Below are positions 36,027 through 49,497 of a stretch of DNA of 64,000 bases, in pieces. The stretch's first letter is position 1, and every line of letters begins with the position of its first letter. The stretch spans positions 1,550,001-1,614,000 of the forward strand of contig NZ_CP118610.1 of assembly GCF_028993555.1 (NCBI RefSeq). Reading direction: 5' to 3'. A program made the translations under genes and the position numbers. The notes under the pieces are model-generated. The model saw only the letters and a list, made by a program, of their open reading frames with translations. It had not been told where the DNA came from and ran no database searches. Origin of the DNA: Ensifer adhaerens. Lineage in GTDB: Bacteria; Pseudomonadota; Alphaproteobacteria; Rhizobiales; Rhizobiaceae.

Positions 36027-38948
36027 ATGAGTGAACTCAAGACCATCTCCATTCGTGGTGCGCGCGAGCACAATCTGAAAGGCATCGACCTCGATCTGCC
36101 GCGCAACAAGCTGATCGTGATGACCGGCCTATCCGGTTCCGGCAAGTCGTCTCTTGCCTTCGACACGATCTACGCCGAAGGGCAGCGCCGCTATGTCGAG
36201 AGCCTGTCGGCCTATGCGCGTCAGTTCCTCGAAATGATGCAGAAGCCGGATGTCGACCAGATCGACGGCCTGTCGCCGGCGATTTCGATCGAACAGAAGA
36301 CGACCTCGCGCAACCCGCGCTCGACGGTCGGTACCGTCACCGAAATCTACGACTATATGCGCCTGCTCTTTGCGCGCGTCGGCGTGCCCTATTCGCCGGC
36401 GACGGGCCTCCCGATCGAAAGCCAGACAGTCAGCCAGATGGTCGATCGCGTGCTCGAATTCGGCGAAGGCACGCGCCTGTACATTCTTGCGCCGCTCGTT
36501 CGCGGCCGCAAGGGCGAGTACAAGAAGGAACTCGCTGAGCTGATGAAGAAGGGCTTTCAGCGCGTCAAGGTCGACGGCACCTTCTACGAGATCGCCGAGG
36601 TTCCCACACTCGACAAGAAGTATAAGCACGACATCGACGTGGTGGTCGACCGTGTCGTCGTCCGCCCGGACCTGGCCAGTCGTCTTGCCGACAGCCTGGA
36701 GACCTGCCTGACGCTGGCCGATGGTCTTGCCGTGGCTGAGTTCGCCGACAAGCCGCTGCCGCCGGAAGAAACGGCTGCCGGCGGTTCGGCCAACAAGTCG
36801 CTGAACGAAACGCATGAACGCGTGCTGTTTTCTGAAAAGTTCGCCTGCCCGGTCTCCGGCTTCACGATCTCCGAGATTGAGCCGCGTCTGTTCTCGTTCA
36901 ACAATCCCTTCGGCGCGTGCCCGACCTGCGACGGACTCGGCAGCCAGCAGAAGATCGACGTGGCGCTGATCGTGCCCGAGGAACACCGGACGCTTCGCGA
37001 CGGCGCGATTGCGCCCTGGGCGAAATCCTCCTCTCCCTATTACAACCAGACGCTGGAAGCGCTCGGCAAGGTCTTCGGCTTCAAGCTCGGAAACCGCTGG
37101 GAGGAACTGTCCTCTGCAGCGCAGAATGCGATCCTGCACGGAACCGAAGAAAAGATCGTCTTCCATTACGAGGACGGCGCCCGCTCCTACAACACCACCA
37201 AGAACTTCGAAGGCATCGTGCCCAATCTCGAGCGCCGCTGGAAGGAAACCGACAGCGCCTGGGCGCGCGAGGAGATCGAGCGGTATATGTCGGCAGCGCC
37301 CTGCCCGGCCTGCGCCGGCTTCCGCCTGAAGCCTGAGGCGCTGGCGGTCAAGATCGACAAGCTGCACATTGGCCAGGTCACCGAGATGTCGATCCGCATT
37401 GCGCGCGACTGGTTCGAGGCTCTGCCGGCCCATCTCAATACCAAGCAGAACGAGATCGCCGTCCGCATCCTCAAGGAAATCCGCGACCGTCTGCGCTTCC
37501 TCAACGACGTTGGCCTCGAATATCTGAGCCTGTCGCGCAATTCCGGAACGCTCTCGGGCGGTGAAAGCCAGCGTATCCGGCTTGCCTCGCAGATCGGCTC
37601 GGGTCTCACGGGCGTTCTTTACGTGCTCGACGAGCCGTCGATCGGCCTGCACCAGCGCGACAACGCACGCTTGCTCGAGACGCTTCGCCATCTTCGCGAC
37701 ATCGGTAACACCGTGATCGTCGTCGAGCATGACGAGGACGCGATCCTGACGGCCGACTATGTCGTCGATATCGGTCCGGCTGCCGGCATTCATGGCGGCG
37801 AGGTCATCGCGCAAGGGGCGCCCACCGATATCATGGCCAATCCGAAGTCGCTGACCGGCAAGTATCTCTCCGGCGAACTTTCGGTCTCCGTTCCAGCCGA
37901 GCGTCGCAAGCCGAAGAAGAAGAAGGAAATCACCGTTGTCGGCGCCCGCGCCAACAACCTCAAGAACGTCACCGCCTCGATCCCGCTTGGCGTCTTCACC
38001 GCCGTGACCGGTGTTTCGGGTGGCGGCAAGTCGACCTTCCTGATCGAGACGCTCTACAAGGCTGCCGCCCGCCGCATCATGGGCGCGCGTGAAAACCCCT
38101 CCGAGCATGACCGCATCGATGGTTTCGAGCATATCGACAAGGTGATCGATATCGACCAGTCGCCGATCGGCCGCACGCCGCGCTCGAACCCGGCGACCTA
38201 CACCGGTGCCTTCACGCCGATCCGTGACTGGTTCGCTGGCCTGCCGGAGGCAAAGGCGCGCGGCTACCAGCCGGGCCGCTTCTCCTTCAACGTCAAGGGC
38301 GGCCGCTGCGAAGCGTGCCAGGGCGACGGCGTCATCAAGATCGAGATGCACTTCCTGCCGGATGTCTACGTCACCTGCGACGTCTGCCACGGCAAACGCT
38401 ACAACCGCGAAACGCTCGACGTGCACTTCAAGGGGAAGTCGATTGCCGACGTGCTCGACATGACCGTCGAGGAAGGCGTCGAGTTCTTTGCCGCCGTGCC
38501 TGCCGTGCGCGACAAGTTGGTGACGCTGAACCAGGTGGGCCTCGGCTACATCAAGGTCGGTCAGCAGGCAAACACGCTCTCAGGCGGTGAAGCGCAGCGC
38601 GTCAAGCTGGCCAAGGAGCTTTCGAAGCGCTCCACCGGCCGTACGCTTTATATCCTCGACGAGCCGACCACCGGTTTGCATTTCCACGACGTAGCCAAGC
38701 TTCTTGAAGTTTTGCATGAGCTCGTCAACCAGGGCAATTCCGTCGTGGTCATCGAGCACAATCTCGAGGTCATCAAGACCGCCGACTGGATCATCGACTT
38801 CGGTCCCGAAGGCGGCGACGGTGGCGGCGAGGTCATCGCCAAGGGCACGCCTGAGGAGGTGGTCAAGGAGAAACGCTCCTATACCGGCCAGTTCCTCAAG
38901 GAGTTGCTTGAGCGCCGGCCAATGAAGAAGGTCGAGGCGGCGGAGTGA
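36027..38948 (+). CDS. uvrA: Excinuclease ABC subunit A
   Basis: UvrA recognises helix-distorting lesions and loads UvrB in nucleotide excision repair. The 973-residue protein has two ABC ATPase modules: Walker [21 protein letters not shown] (about residue 31) and [16 protein letters not shown] (about 660), signature sequences [17 protein letters not shown] and [17 protein letters not shown], and zinc modules including [14 protein letters not shown] and the C-terminal CEACQGDG with [10 protein letters not shown]. Length is slightly above the E. coli protein (940). It is the first gene after the SOS box. Confidence 0.98.
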   Translation: MSELKTISIRGAREHNLKGIDLDLPRNKLIVMTGLSGSGKSSLAFDTIYAEGQRRYVESLSAYARQFLEMMQKPDVDQIDGLSPAISIEQKTTSRNPRSTVGTVTEIYDYMRLLFARVGVPYSPATGLPIESQTVSQMVDRVLEFGEGTRLYILAPLVRGRKGEYKKELAELMKKGFQRVKVDGTFYEIAEVPTLDKKYKHDIDVVVDRVVVRPDLASRLADSLETCLTLADGLAVAEFADKPLPPEETAAGGSANKSLNETHERVLFSEKFACPVSGFTISEIEPRLFSFNNPFGACPTCDGLGSQQKIDVALIVPEEHRTLRDGAIAPWAKSSSPYYNQTLEALGKVFGFKLGNRWEELSSAAQNAILHGTEEKIVFHYEDGARSYNTTKNFEGIVPNLERRWKETDSAWAREEIERYMSAAPCPACAGFRLKPEALAVKIDKLHIGQVTEMSIRIARDWFEALPAHLNTKQNEIAVRILKEIRDRLRFLNDVGLEYLSLSRNSGTLSGGESQRIRLASQIGSGLTGVLYVLDEPSIGLHQRDNARLLETLRHLRDIGNTVIVVEHDEDAILTADYVVDIGPAAGIHGGEVIAQGAPTDIMANPKSLTGKYLSGELSVSVPAERRKPKKKKEITVVGARANNLKNVTASIPLGVFTAVTGVSGGGKSTFLIETLYKAAARRIMGARENPSEHDRIDGFEHIDKVIDIDQSPIGRTPRSNPATYTGAFTPIRDWFAGLPEAKARGYQPGRFSFNVKGGRCEACQGDGVIKIEMHFLPDVYVTCDVCHGKRYNRETLDVHFKGKSIADVLDMTVEEGVEFFAAVPAVRDKLVTLNQVGLGYIKVGQQANTLSGGEAQRVKLAKELSKRSTGRTLYILDEPTTGLHFHDVAKLLEVLHELVNQGNSVVVIEHNLEVIKTADWIIDFGPEGGDGGGEVIAKGTPEEVVKEKRSYTGQFLKELLERRPMKKVEAAE

Positions 38949-38993
38949 ACGCCTCGGCGCGGATCAGCGACCGGAAAAGGTGATCGCGGCGTG

Positions 38994-39445
38994 ATGCGGC
39001 CTGCACGTCTGGAAGATCTGGCGGCGGTGCAAGGCGTGACGGAGGCGGCCTACGCGCCCTATCGGGTGCTCCTTGGCGGGCCGCCGCTCCGGTCACCGAG
39101 GATTACAGCCCGCGCATTCTTCGCGGCGAGGTTTGGCTTCGGGAGCGAGATGGCGTTGTCACGGCGGTTGCGGTCTTCGAGCGGCACGCCGATCACCTGT
39201 TGATCTTCAGCATTGCAGTTGCGCCTGCCTATCAGGGCCAGGGGCTCGGTATCGAACTGCTGAAGCTCCTGGACGGCAAGGCGGTTGAGTGGGGCTTGCC
39301 GGAAGTTCGACTCTATACCAATTCACGCATGGAGCGAAATATCGCGCTCTATCGCGACTATGGATTTCAAGAAACGGGTCGCCGACCCAATCCCTATCGT
39401 CCAGGGTGGACACTCGTGGACATGGCGAAATCGATCAAAGACTGA
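38994..39445 (+). pseudogene. GNAT acetyltransferase interrupted by a one-base frameshift
   Basis: From ATG 38994 the frame reads MRPARLEDLAAVQGVTEAAYAPYRVLLGGPP, a normal GNAT N-terminus. Near 39083-39085 the family sequence moves to the next frame and continues APVTEDYSPRILRGEVWLRERDG, then FSIAVAPAYQGQGLGIELL (acetyl-CoA loop), and ends ALYRDYGFQETGRRPNPYRPGWTLVDMAKSIKD at 39445. One missing base in the run GGCGGGCCGCCGCTCC accounts for the split. Read through, the protein would be about 150 residues, a normal size. It may be decay or a consensus error. It begins 45 bp after uvrA and could share its transcript. Confidence 0.82.
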
Positions 39446-39487
39446 GAAGCACGCGGTCAAGCGACGACCGTTGTTGAGGAGGATGGC

Positions 39488-40291
39488 ATGGCAAAATCCG
39501 GAAAGATCCGCGTTGGTATCGGCGGCTGGACCTTCGAGCCCTGGGAAGGCACCTTCTATCCGAGCACGCTGGCAAAGAAGCGGCAGCTCGAATATGCTGG
39601 CAAACAGCTGCGCGCCATCGAGGTGAACGGCACCTATTACTCCTCGCAAAAGCCTGAGACCTTCGCCAAGTGGGCTTCCGAGGTGCCCGAGGATTTCATC
39701 TTTTCGCTGAAGGCCAGCCGCTTCGTCACCAACCGCAAGGTTCTCTCGGAAGCCGGTGAATCCATGGAGCGATTCCTGACGCAAGGGTTGACTGAGCTCG
39801 GGCCGCATCTTGGACCGATCCTGTGGCAGTTCGCACCGACAAAGAAGTTTGAACCGGATGATTTCGAGGGTTTTCTGAAACTTCTGCCGGGGAAGCAGGA
39901 TGGGCTTCCGCTCCGCCATGTGGTCGAGGTCCGCAATCCCACCTTCCAGGTTCCGGAGTTCGTGGCGCTGCTGGAGAAATACGGCGTCGCCGTGGTGCTC
40001 GCCGAACATGCTGATTATCCGATGATCGCCGACGTCACCGCCGATTTCGTCTATCTGCGCCTGCAGAAGGGCAGCGATGATATCGAGACCTGCTATGCGG
40101 CCGACAAGCTCGACCTCTGGGCCGAGCGCGCCAAGAGCTTTGCCGGCGGCGACGAGCCGAGCGGGCTTGAAAAGAGCGCCCCGGAGCGCACGGTCAAGAA
40201 GGAGCCGCGCGACGTGTTTGCCTACTTCATCACCGAGGGCAAGGTGAACGCGCCAAACGGTGCGCGCGAGCTGCAGAAGCGCGTCGATTGA
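39488..40291 (+). CDS. DUF72 (YecE-like) protein
   Basis: A 267-residue DUF72 family member with a predicted TIM-barrel fold. It starts KIRVGIGGWTFEPWEGTFYPS, the family's opening, and has LRAIEVNGTYYSSQKPETFAKWASEVPEDFIFSLKASRFVT, GPILWQFAPTKKFEPDDFEGFLKLLP, RHVVEVRNPTF and DFVYLRLQKGSD. Some members are linked to iron-sulphur or nucleic-acid functions, but no reaction is established. GAGGAGGATGGC precedes the start. It is 42 bp after the broken acetyltransferase and may share a transcript with it. Confidence 0.9.
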   Translation: MAKSGKIRVGIGGWTFEPWEGTFYPSTLAKKRQLEYAGKQLRAIEVNGTYYSSQKPETFAKWASEVPEDFIFSLKASRFVTNRKVLSEAGESMERFLTQGLTELGPHLGPILWQFAPTKKFEPDDFEGFLKLLPGKQDGLPLRHVVEVRNPTFQVPEFVALLEKYGVAVVLAEHADYPMIADVTADFVYLRLQKGSDDIETCYAADKLDLWAERAKSFAGGDEPSGLEKSAPERTVKKEPRDVFAYFITEGKVNAPNGARELQKRVD

Positions 40292-41065
40292 GTTTCAAGG
40301 TGGGATCAGTGCCGCGCTACTGGTCCCGCTCGCCACTCACGAGCCCACTGGTCGTAGTGCCTGTGCCGGCCGGGAGTGGGATTGGAATATGGCGCCAGAG
40401 GTAGTGGCGGCATTCCGTTTGGCCCCCAAAAGACCAATGGTCTCAAGGCGTATGACGCGAATCACCACGCCCACCCCATATCGCTTTTCTGAACGCAACC
40501 GCGGGTGCCGTTAGGGGCGGTTTTTATGTGGTTTTTTACCCGTCAATTTTTTGATCTGGCGCTGGCCGTTGCGTCAGGCTCACAGGCAACCTCTGGAAGT
40601 GCCTGATTTTCATGGGGTTGGCCGATGTCCCCGTTTTCCACAGTCGGTTCACACAACATCTAGCGCTCAAACTTCCGTCACAAACCACCCCTTGACGCCC
40701 CCGGACGATTCACGGTTAATGGATTTCACGTTGCGACGGCGGCGGACCGGATTGTTTAAGTCCCGGTTCCTCTCACCAAATCGGCGGTTCTGACAGGCGG
40801 CAGTCATGGATTTCACCGTGCGGTCGCCGTGAGGATTTCTGTGCGATTTTTGGGACCTGCTTGAGCAACTTTTGGCTGGCGTAAATGAGCTGTTAACACT
40901 ATATTTAGTGCTTGCAGTCAGCCTATCTCACAAGATACAGGGTCACCCAGTTATGGGTTTCCTTTCAAGGACGGAAGCTGAGACTGGCTGCGGAGAGCCC
41001 CCGCGGCCGGGCGGGGACAATTGCGCCTGTGGCTGGCGCATGGCAACACGAAGGACCAGGGACAA
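40292..41065 (+). other. Long nrdJ upstream region with an old terminator, a short direct repeat and the NrdR box
   Basis: About 770 bp without a supported gene. It contains a terminator (AACCGC at 40497-40502 with GCGGTT at 40517-40522, then TTTATG) that ends the DUF72 transcript; a short direct repeat (TAATGGATTTCACG at 40717-40730 and TCATGGATTTCACCG at 40804-40818); and the NrdR box at 40896. No conserved B12 box or other cobalamin-riboswitch core is seen. The last 150 bases form the nrdJ leader. Confidence 0.6.
40896..40911 (+). promoter_or_regulatory. NrdR box upstream of nrdJ
   Basis: ACACTATATTTAGTGC closely fits the palindromic NrdR consensus (ACAC-AT-rich-GTGT form). NrdR is an ATP/dATP-sensing repressor of ribonucleotide reductase genes. 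NrdR sites usually come in pairs about 31 bp apart; only this one is clear here. Confidence 0.75.
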
Positions 41066-44872
<3,807 letters not shown>

Positions 44873-44946
44873 GTGTTGACGACACCACCGATCATGGCAG
44901 CCAGGCGATTTCACTAGAAAGCCTGGTTGTCGCGGACAAGAAGTTT

Positions 44947-44982
44947 GCCCAGGGGCGTTGAGCCGTGCCCCTGGGCTTTTTT
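44947..44982 (+). terminator. nrdJ terminator
   Basis: GCCCAGGGGC (44947-44956) pairs perfectly with GCCCCTGGGC (44967-44976), followed by TTTTTT. Confidence 0.92.
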
Positions 44983-45052
44983 CATGCGCGCAACGTGTGG
45001 CGCCCAATCGGCGCGTCCTTTGGTGCTTGTGCGCGCGGCCAACGCCGCCTCT

Positions 45053-45114
45053 GTGGAAGCCGAACGCCGCGCCGCTCGCTCATGCAGGGCTACACCGGCA
45101 ACATGTGCAGCGAC
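45053..45114 (+). pseudogene. Decayed partial copy of the nrdJ 3' end
   Basis: About 57 of 63 aligned bases match nrdJ 44732-44794, the part encoding [19 protein letters not shown], with five substitutions and one deleted base that breaks the frame. The copy lies 181 bp after the nrdJ stop and beyond its terminator. Sequence on both sides does not match nrdJ, and the cysteine-rich end (CEKCDTCG) is missing, so it cannot encode a working tail. Confidence 0.82.
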
Positions 45115-45240
45115 GGCAAAAGCACCAGAGGAGCCGGACGTGGCCCCAGTTGGCCACTTCCGGAGCTCGGATCCGACTAGTTGACAGCATTGGAGCCGAC
45201 ACCTAGGGCGCGAAGTCTTGCCTGCGGTGCCTCATCGCCA

Positions 45241-47595
45241 TCACCCATAACGCCGGCTGCCGTTCACGTCCTTGCCAATAATCTCCCGGATGATGGTCAG
45301 GGTTTCCTTTGCTGCCTCCTTGGGGGCAAGTGCTGTGTCGGCGACGTTGCTGACCAGTTTGGTCATGTCGTGGTCGATGTCCTTTTCCGCCCAACGCTTT
45401 CCCTTGGCGACAGTGATGTAGACCGAATAGGCGTGATGCATGGTTCCGGGCCGCTCACCGATAATGTGGAGAATCCCTCTGAAGCTGTTGGGATCGGCAT
45501 CTGCAAAGAGCATTTCGCCGATCCTGTAGCCGGCCCGCACCCTGCCGCTGGTGACCAGGATGTTCTTGTCGCTCACCGTGACGCCGGCATCTCCAAGTAA
45601 TCTGCGCATCTCTTCGAGGTAAGGCGTGAGGTGCCCGTCGTCCATGATGGCCTTGGCATTCAAGCCGTCCGAAATGACGATCTGGCCCTTGGGCATGTCG
45701 CTTTTCCAGGATGCCCTGATCCGTTCGATCTCGCTGATCGAAGCAGGGCTGAGCGTTTCGCCGGTGGTCGGGTGGGCGATGTAGTCGTTCCGGTCCTTGG
45801 ATAGGGTGCGAAGCGGGACGACGTCGGGCACGGACGCGATAAATTCCGGAGTAAGTTCGGCCCAGAGCGATAGTTTGGCGTCGTCGTAGAGCCCCTTCAC
45901 TTTCGTCGCGAGCGCAGGGTCGAGATCCCAGATCTTCTCGCCGTGGCCCGTCGCAAGATCGACGCCCCGCGCTTCGACCGCCGTCATCATTTTCCGGCCC
46001 TCGGCGTAAACAGCGTCCTTTGGCCGCTTGTCGCCCTTGGCGAGGCGGTACTGGTAATAGACCCAGAGCGGATCGCCGTAGTTTGACGTGTAGCTGTTGT
46101 CGTTGCCGACGATGCCGATGCGTTTGTAGAAATCCCACATAGCATCGTTGACCTTGAAGCCGAATTTCTCCCGAATGCGTACGTGGTCCTGAAAAGCTGT
46201 CGTGAGATAGCTCAGCATCGGGTCGTTTTTTGTGGGCAGCGCAATCAGATAGGCGGGATTGGCTGGCATGATCTGGTCCTGGCACCAATCGAGATCGTCG
46301 AGACTCACCGTCATGTGCAGGGTGGTGCAGATATCGAGGCCGATGGTCAGCCCGTGCAGCTTGCCCATGACCATGTCTTCGAGGCAGCATCGCACGAGTT
46401 GTTCGCGGCTCTTGAAGACCTCTGGGCCGATGAAGCCGGCCACATCGTTGACGTGGAGCCATGCGCCCCTGGGCTGTACCTTCGCAAGCTCGATGCCTAC
46501 CGCTCTGCTGAAGCCGTATTTTCGAGACTCAAGCACCATCATGTCGACGCCGTTTGCCACGCCGTTGGTGAATTCCGAGCCCTGCCCGGTCTCGAAGTAG
46601 AGGCCATACCTTTCCCCGGCCTTAGCACTTGCATACTTCATGATCTTCTCATTGGTGATGTCGAAGATCTTGTTGCAGTCATCCGTTCCGGCGAGGCTCT
46701 GGAACACCGTGGAAACGGTACCCGGGAAGCTTTCGCTCACCTCGCCCTGGACGTCGATATGGGCGAGCACGCACCAGGGAATGACGTCGCCCAGATTGAA
46801 GGCATCCACGATCTCCTTGAGCGTACGCTCGACGGTGACGACGCTGTTGACGGTGCTGTCCACCGGGTTGGTACCGATGACAATGTCGCCGGTGGCATAG
46901 GAAAACGCATCGAGCACCTGCCACATGATGTCTTCGGGGTGGTCCGTTGGCGAATTCGGCTGGATCCGTGCGCCCATATATCCCTTCGCCCCCAGCTTGG
47001 TGCCGGGCATGACGTTGAAGATTTTCTGGCTGACGGCGATCAGCTCTTCGTTGCTCATCAGTTTCGGCACGCAGCCGATGGTATCGCTGCTCAGGCCATA
47101 CATGACGCCTTTGATCTCTTCTTCCGATCCGGTCAGAAGAAATTCCTTCAACTGGCCCATGGTCCAGTCTTTGACCTTTTCGTGTTGGGCTTTGTCCGTG
47201 GTCTGCCAGATCAGTCGTTGTAGATCGTCCTCAAACAACGGGCGATGGTGCAGGTCGGCGATCTTCGTGTTTGCCAGGAGAGCCCGGGCGTTCGCTCGCG
47301 ACGCATCGTTCTCCGCCGCCACTCCAATCGTCTGGTCACCTTCCTTGAACGCATTTGCACACCCCAGCACCTGCCGATAGGTCGTCTCGTCAAAACCACC
47401 TTTCATCCTGCCGATATAGGCAAAGACATCCTCGCCCTGCTTGACCTCATCGATCACGAGGGTGCTTGTGCCCGGTGCTGCCCCGGCAGCGTGGCTCGAT
47501 GTGGCGAGCGTGGCCGCCGCAGTGCCTGCCACCAGCAGGAGATCCCGTCTGGACAGTGCGTGCTGATCCGAGAACATGCCCTTGCTCATTGCCAT
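45241..47595 (-). CDS. eutBC: Single-chain ethanolamine ammonia-lyase (EutB-EutC fusion) with a twin-arginine signal
   Basis: Ethanolamine ammonia-lyase uses adenosylcobalamin to split ethanolamine into acetaldehyde and ammonia. Normally EutB and EutC are separate; here one 784-residue chain carries both. EutB part (about residues 50-500): ARIQPNSPTDHPEDIMWQVL, GDIVIGTNPVDST, VFQSLAGTDDCNKIFD, GLYFETGQGSEF and GLDICTTLHM hold the substrate-binding Arg, Gln, Asn, Glu and Asp positions. EutC part (to the end): GQIVISDGLNAKAIMDDG, ILVTSGRVRAGYRIGEML, LHIIGERPGTMHHAYSVY. The N-terminus has SRRDLLLVAGTAAATLATSSHAAGA, a Tat-type signal, so the folded, cobalamin-loaded enzyme may be exported. No EutA reactivase or microcompartment genes are nearby. 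An AdhP dehydrogenase lies upstream on the same strand. Confidence 0.88.
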   Translation of the reverse strand: MAMSKGMFSDQHALSRRDLLLVAGTAAATLATSSHAAGAAPGTSTLVIDEVKQGEDVFAYIGRMKGGFDETTYRQVLGCANAFKEGDQTIGVAAENDASRANARALLANTKIADLHHRPLFEDDLQRLIWQTTDKAQHEKVKDWTMGQLKEFLLTGSEEEIKGVMYGLSSDTIGCVPKLMSNEELIAVSQKIFNVMPGTKLGAKGYMGARIQPNSPTDHPEDIMWQVLDAFSYATGDIVIGTNPVDSTVNSVVTVERTLKEIVDAFNLGDVIPWCVLAHIDVQGEVSESFPGTVSTVFQSLAGTDDCNKIFDITNEKIMKYASAKAGERYGLYFETGQGSEFTNGVANGVDMMVLESRKYGFSRAVGIELAKVQPRGAWLHVNDVAGFIGPEVFKSREQLVRCCLEDMVMGKLHGLTIGLDICTTLHMTVSLDDLDWCQDQIMPANPAYLIALPTKNDPMLSYLTTAFQDHVRIREKFGFKVNDAMWDFYKRIGIVGNDNSYTSNYGDPLWVYYQYRLAKGDKRPKDAVYAEGRKMMTAVEARGVDLATGHGEKIWDLDPALATKVKGLYDDAKLSLWAELTPEFIASVPDVVPLRTLSKDRNDYIAHPTTGETLSPASISEIERIRASWKSDMPKGQIVISDGLNAKAIMDDGHLTPYLEEMRRLLGDAGVTVSDKNILVTSGRVRAGYRIGEMLFADADPNSFRGILHIIGERPGTMHHAYSVYITVAKGKRWAEKDIDHDMTKLVSNVADTALAPKEAAKETLTIIREIIGKDVNGSRRYG

Positions 47596-47800
47596 TTCCT
47601 TTCTGCAGAAGGTCTATAGGCATTTCGCCGAACGGCCCTGTCATCGACGGCGACTTGAGGAAGCACACGGACTGAGTGCGCGACACATTCTCTACTCTTG
47701 GCATCGACATCGGCTTGCAGTTTCCTCGCCCGCGTCGGCGACGTCCCCTGGGCGGGAACGAAGCGGAGCCTCTCGGACCAGACTGGCGCGTTTGCGCTGG

Positions 47801-48826
47801 CTACTGCAGGCTCATCACGATGCGACCGTCGATCTTGCCTGCTTCCATCCGGTGGAAGATCTCGTTGATGTTCTCGAGGCTGTCCCATGAGAAATGCGGC
47901 GCCACCTTGCCTTCAGCGGCAAACTGCAGCGATTCCTCCAGGTCCTGGCGAGTGCCGACGATCGATCCGCGCACCGTTATGCGCTTGAGCACTGTTTCAA
48001 ATACCGGCACCGAGATCATCCCCGGGGGCAGGCCGACGAGCGCCATCGTCCCCCGCGATCTCAGGAATCCGAACGCCTGTTCCATTGCCGCAGGTGAAAC
48101 CGCGGTTACGAGCGCGCCATGCACCCCGCCGGTCGCCTTTGTTACCTGCTCTATGGCATCCTTCGCCTTGCCGTTGACCGTCAGGTCGGCACCCAGTTTC
48201 TTTGCGAGCGCCAGCTTGTCGTCGAAGATGTCGGCGGCGACCACATGCATGCCCATCGCCTTTGCGTATTGCACCGCCATGTGGCCAAGGCCGCCGATGC
48301 CGGAGATGGCGACCCATTCCCCGGGACGAACTTCCGTTTCCTTCAAGCCTTTGTAAACCGTCACGCCGGCGCACAGAACCGGCGCGGCAGGGCCGAACTC
48401 CAGGCCGGCAGGCAGGCTGCCGACGAAGTCTGGATCCGCCAGTCCATACTCGGCAAATGTTCCATTGACCGAGTATCCGGTGTTCGACTGTGACGCGCAG
48501 AGTGTCTCCCAACCGGTGCGGCAATGCGGGCAGTAGCCACACGCGCTGTGAAGCCAGGGAACGCCAACCCTGTCCCCCTCTTTCACTCGCTTGACGCCGG
48601 CACCCACTGCCTGGACATAGCCGACACCCTCGTGTCCCGGAATGAACGGCGGGCTCGGCTTCACCGGCCAGTCTCCATTGGCTGCATGGAGGTCGGTATG
48701 GCAGACGCCGGTTGCTTCATACTTGACGAGGATCTGCCCCGGTTGCGGCGTGGGCACAGCCACTTCCTCGATCATAAGGGGAGCGCGGAACTGTCGAACG
48801 ACGGCCGCCTTCATCGTCTGGGCCAT
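47801..48826 (-). CDS. adhP: Zinc-dependent alcohol dehydrogenase, AdhP type
   Basis: A 341-residue NAD-dependent alcohol dehydrogenase of the propanol-preferring AdhP group. Catalytic zinc: GVCHTDLHAANGDWP and PGHEGVGYV; structural zinc: four Cys in SACGYCPHCRTGWETLC; Rossmann motif: VAISGIGGLGHMAVQYAKAMGM. It interconverts ethanol and acetaldehyde. ATG 48826 follows GGAGGATCAGCA, an excellent ribosome-binding site; upstream frame extension is not family-like. It lies 205 bp before eutBC on the same strand, and could reduce or oxidise around the acetaldehyde that EutBC makes, although the predicted compartments differ. Confidence 0.93.
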   Translation of the reverse strand: MAQTMKAAVVRQFRAPLMIEEVAVPTPQPGQILVKYEATGVCHTDLHAANGDWPVKPSPPFIPGHEGVGYVQAVGAGVKRVKEGDRVGVPWLHSACGYCPHCRTGWETLCASQSNTGYSVNGTFAEYGLADPDFVGSLPAGLEFGPAAPVLCAGVTVYKGLKETEVRPGEWVAISGIGGLGHMAVQYAKAMGMHVVAADIFDDKLALAKKLGADLTVNGKAKDAIEQVTKATGGVHGALVTAVSPAAMEQAFGFLRSRGTMALVGLPPGMISVPVFETVLKRITVRGSIVGTRQDLEESLQFAAEGKVAPHFSWDSLENINEIFHRMEAGKIDGRIVMSLQ

Positions 48827-49218
48827 TGCTGATCCTCCTCCAAATCGCCGGGCCACGGATAGAATTCCCAAGGGAGTTGCGGGGCCGGCAGGCGCCTGTT
48901 TCGGATGCGGAATGTTGTACACTGGCCCGGATGCCATGGACGTTCACGGCCGGAATTCGGGCGTCATTCGTGGTTGACGCGCAACGCCAAGATCTCACGA
49001 GGTTCGGGTGCGCCGTCGTGGATCGCCAGGGTAAACCCGCCGGCATGGTTCGACAATGGTTCTCAAGCGCGCCGGTGCGTGGCTACGGTAACATGCGGCG
49101 GCGAAACGGCATCCCCAAGGGGCGCCAGATCGAGCAGGTCATCTCTCGCACCGAATTCGCCGCTGGCCGTTGAGACCTGTTGACACGTTCGGCGCCGGTC
49201 GTGTTGACTGTAGGGCAA
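48827..49218. other. Intergenic region before tRNA-Ala, no recognised gene
   Basis: About 390 bp. A plus-strand frame at 48826-49173 and an overlapping one at 48905-49183 are open, but neither has a ribosome-binding site or familiar protein sequence. Remnants of a lost gene are possible. The right end holds the tRNA promoter region (TTGACACG and TTGACTG at about 49180-49210). Confidence 0.45.
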
Positions 49219-49294
49219 GGGGCCGTAGCTCAGTTGGGAGAGCGCCGCAATCGCACTGCGGAGGTCGAGGGTTCGACTCCCTTCGGCTCCACCA
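49219..49294 (+). tRNA. tRNA-Ala (anticodon CGC)
   Basis: A complete 76-base cloverleaf with encoded CCA. The acceptor stem GGGGCCG pairs with CGGCTCC, including the G3-U70 wobble that identifies alanine tRNAs. D stem GCTC/GAGC; anticodon stem CCGCA/TGCGG with loop ATCGCAC (anticodon CGC, reading GCG); T arm GAGGG-TTCGACT-CCCTT. It stands alone between the alcohol dehydrogenase and the CBS-BON gene. Confidence 0.97.
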
Positions 49295-49497
49295 GACCCC
49301 CGCTTGCTTCGAGAGATAGAGAACGCATTTGGCTCATGCGTCAGTCCGCACGCTCGTCTAGAAGCTGCAGCATGAGCCGTGCCTGCGCTAGGGTCCTGCT
49401 AACATCTCCCCCACGAACAAGTTGTCGAACCGCCATGATAGGTTTACCTTACGCCCGCTGGTGACGGTACCAAGGTCCTTTTCGGGGTTGGATCGAC

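Noticed and set aside
40292..41065. Cobalamin riboswitch before nrdJ
   Set aside because: I looked for the B12 box and the conserved core pattern and did not find them; an NrdR box explains regulation adequately.
48826..49173. 115-codon frame between adhP and tRNA-Ala
   Set aside because: Starts at the adhP start region, has no ribosome-binding site and no recognisable protein; kept only as possible remnant DNA.
49219..49294. tRNA-Ala as an integration site with an att repeat
   Set aside because: No second copy of the tRNA 3' end and no integrase are visible in the window.
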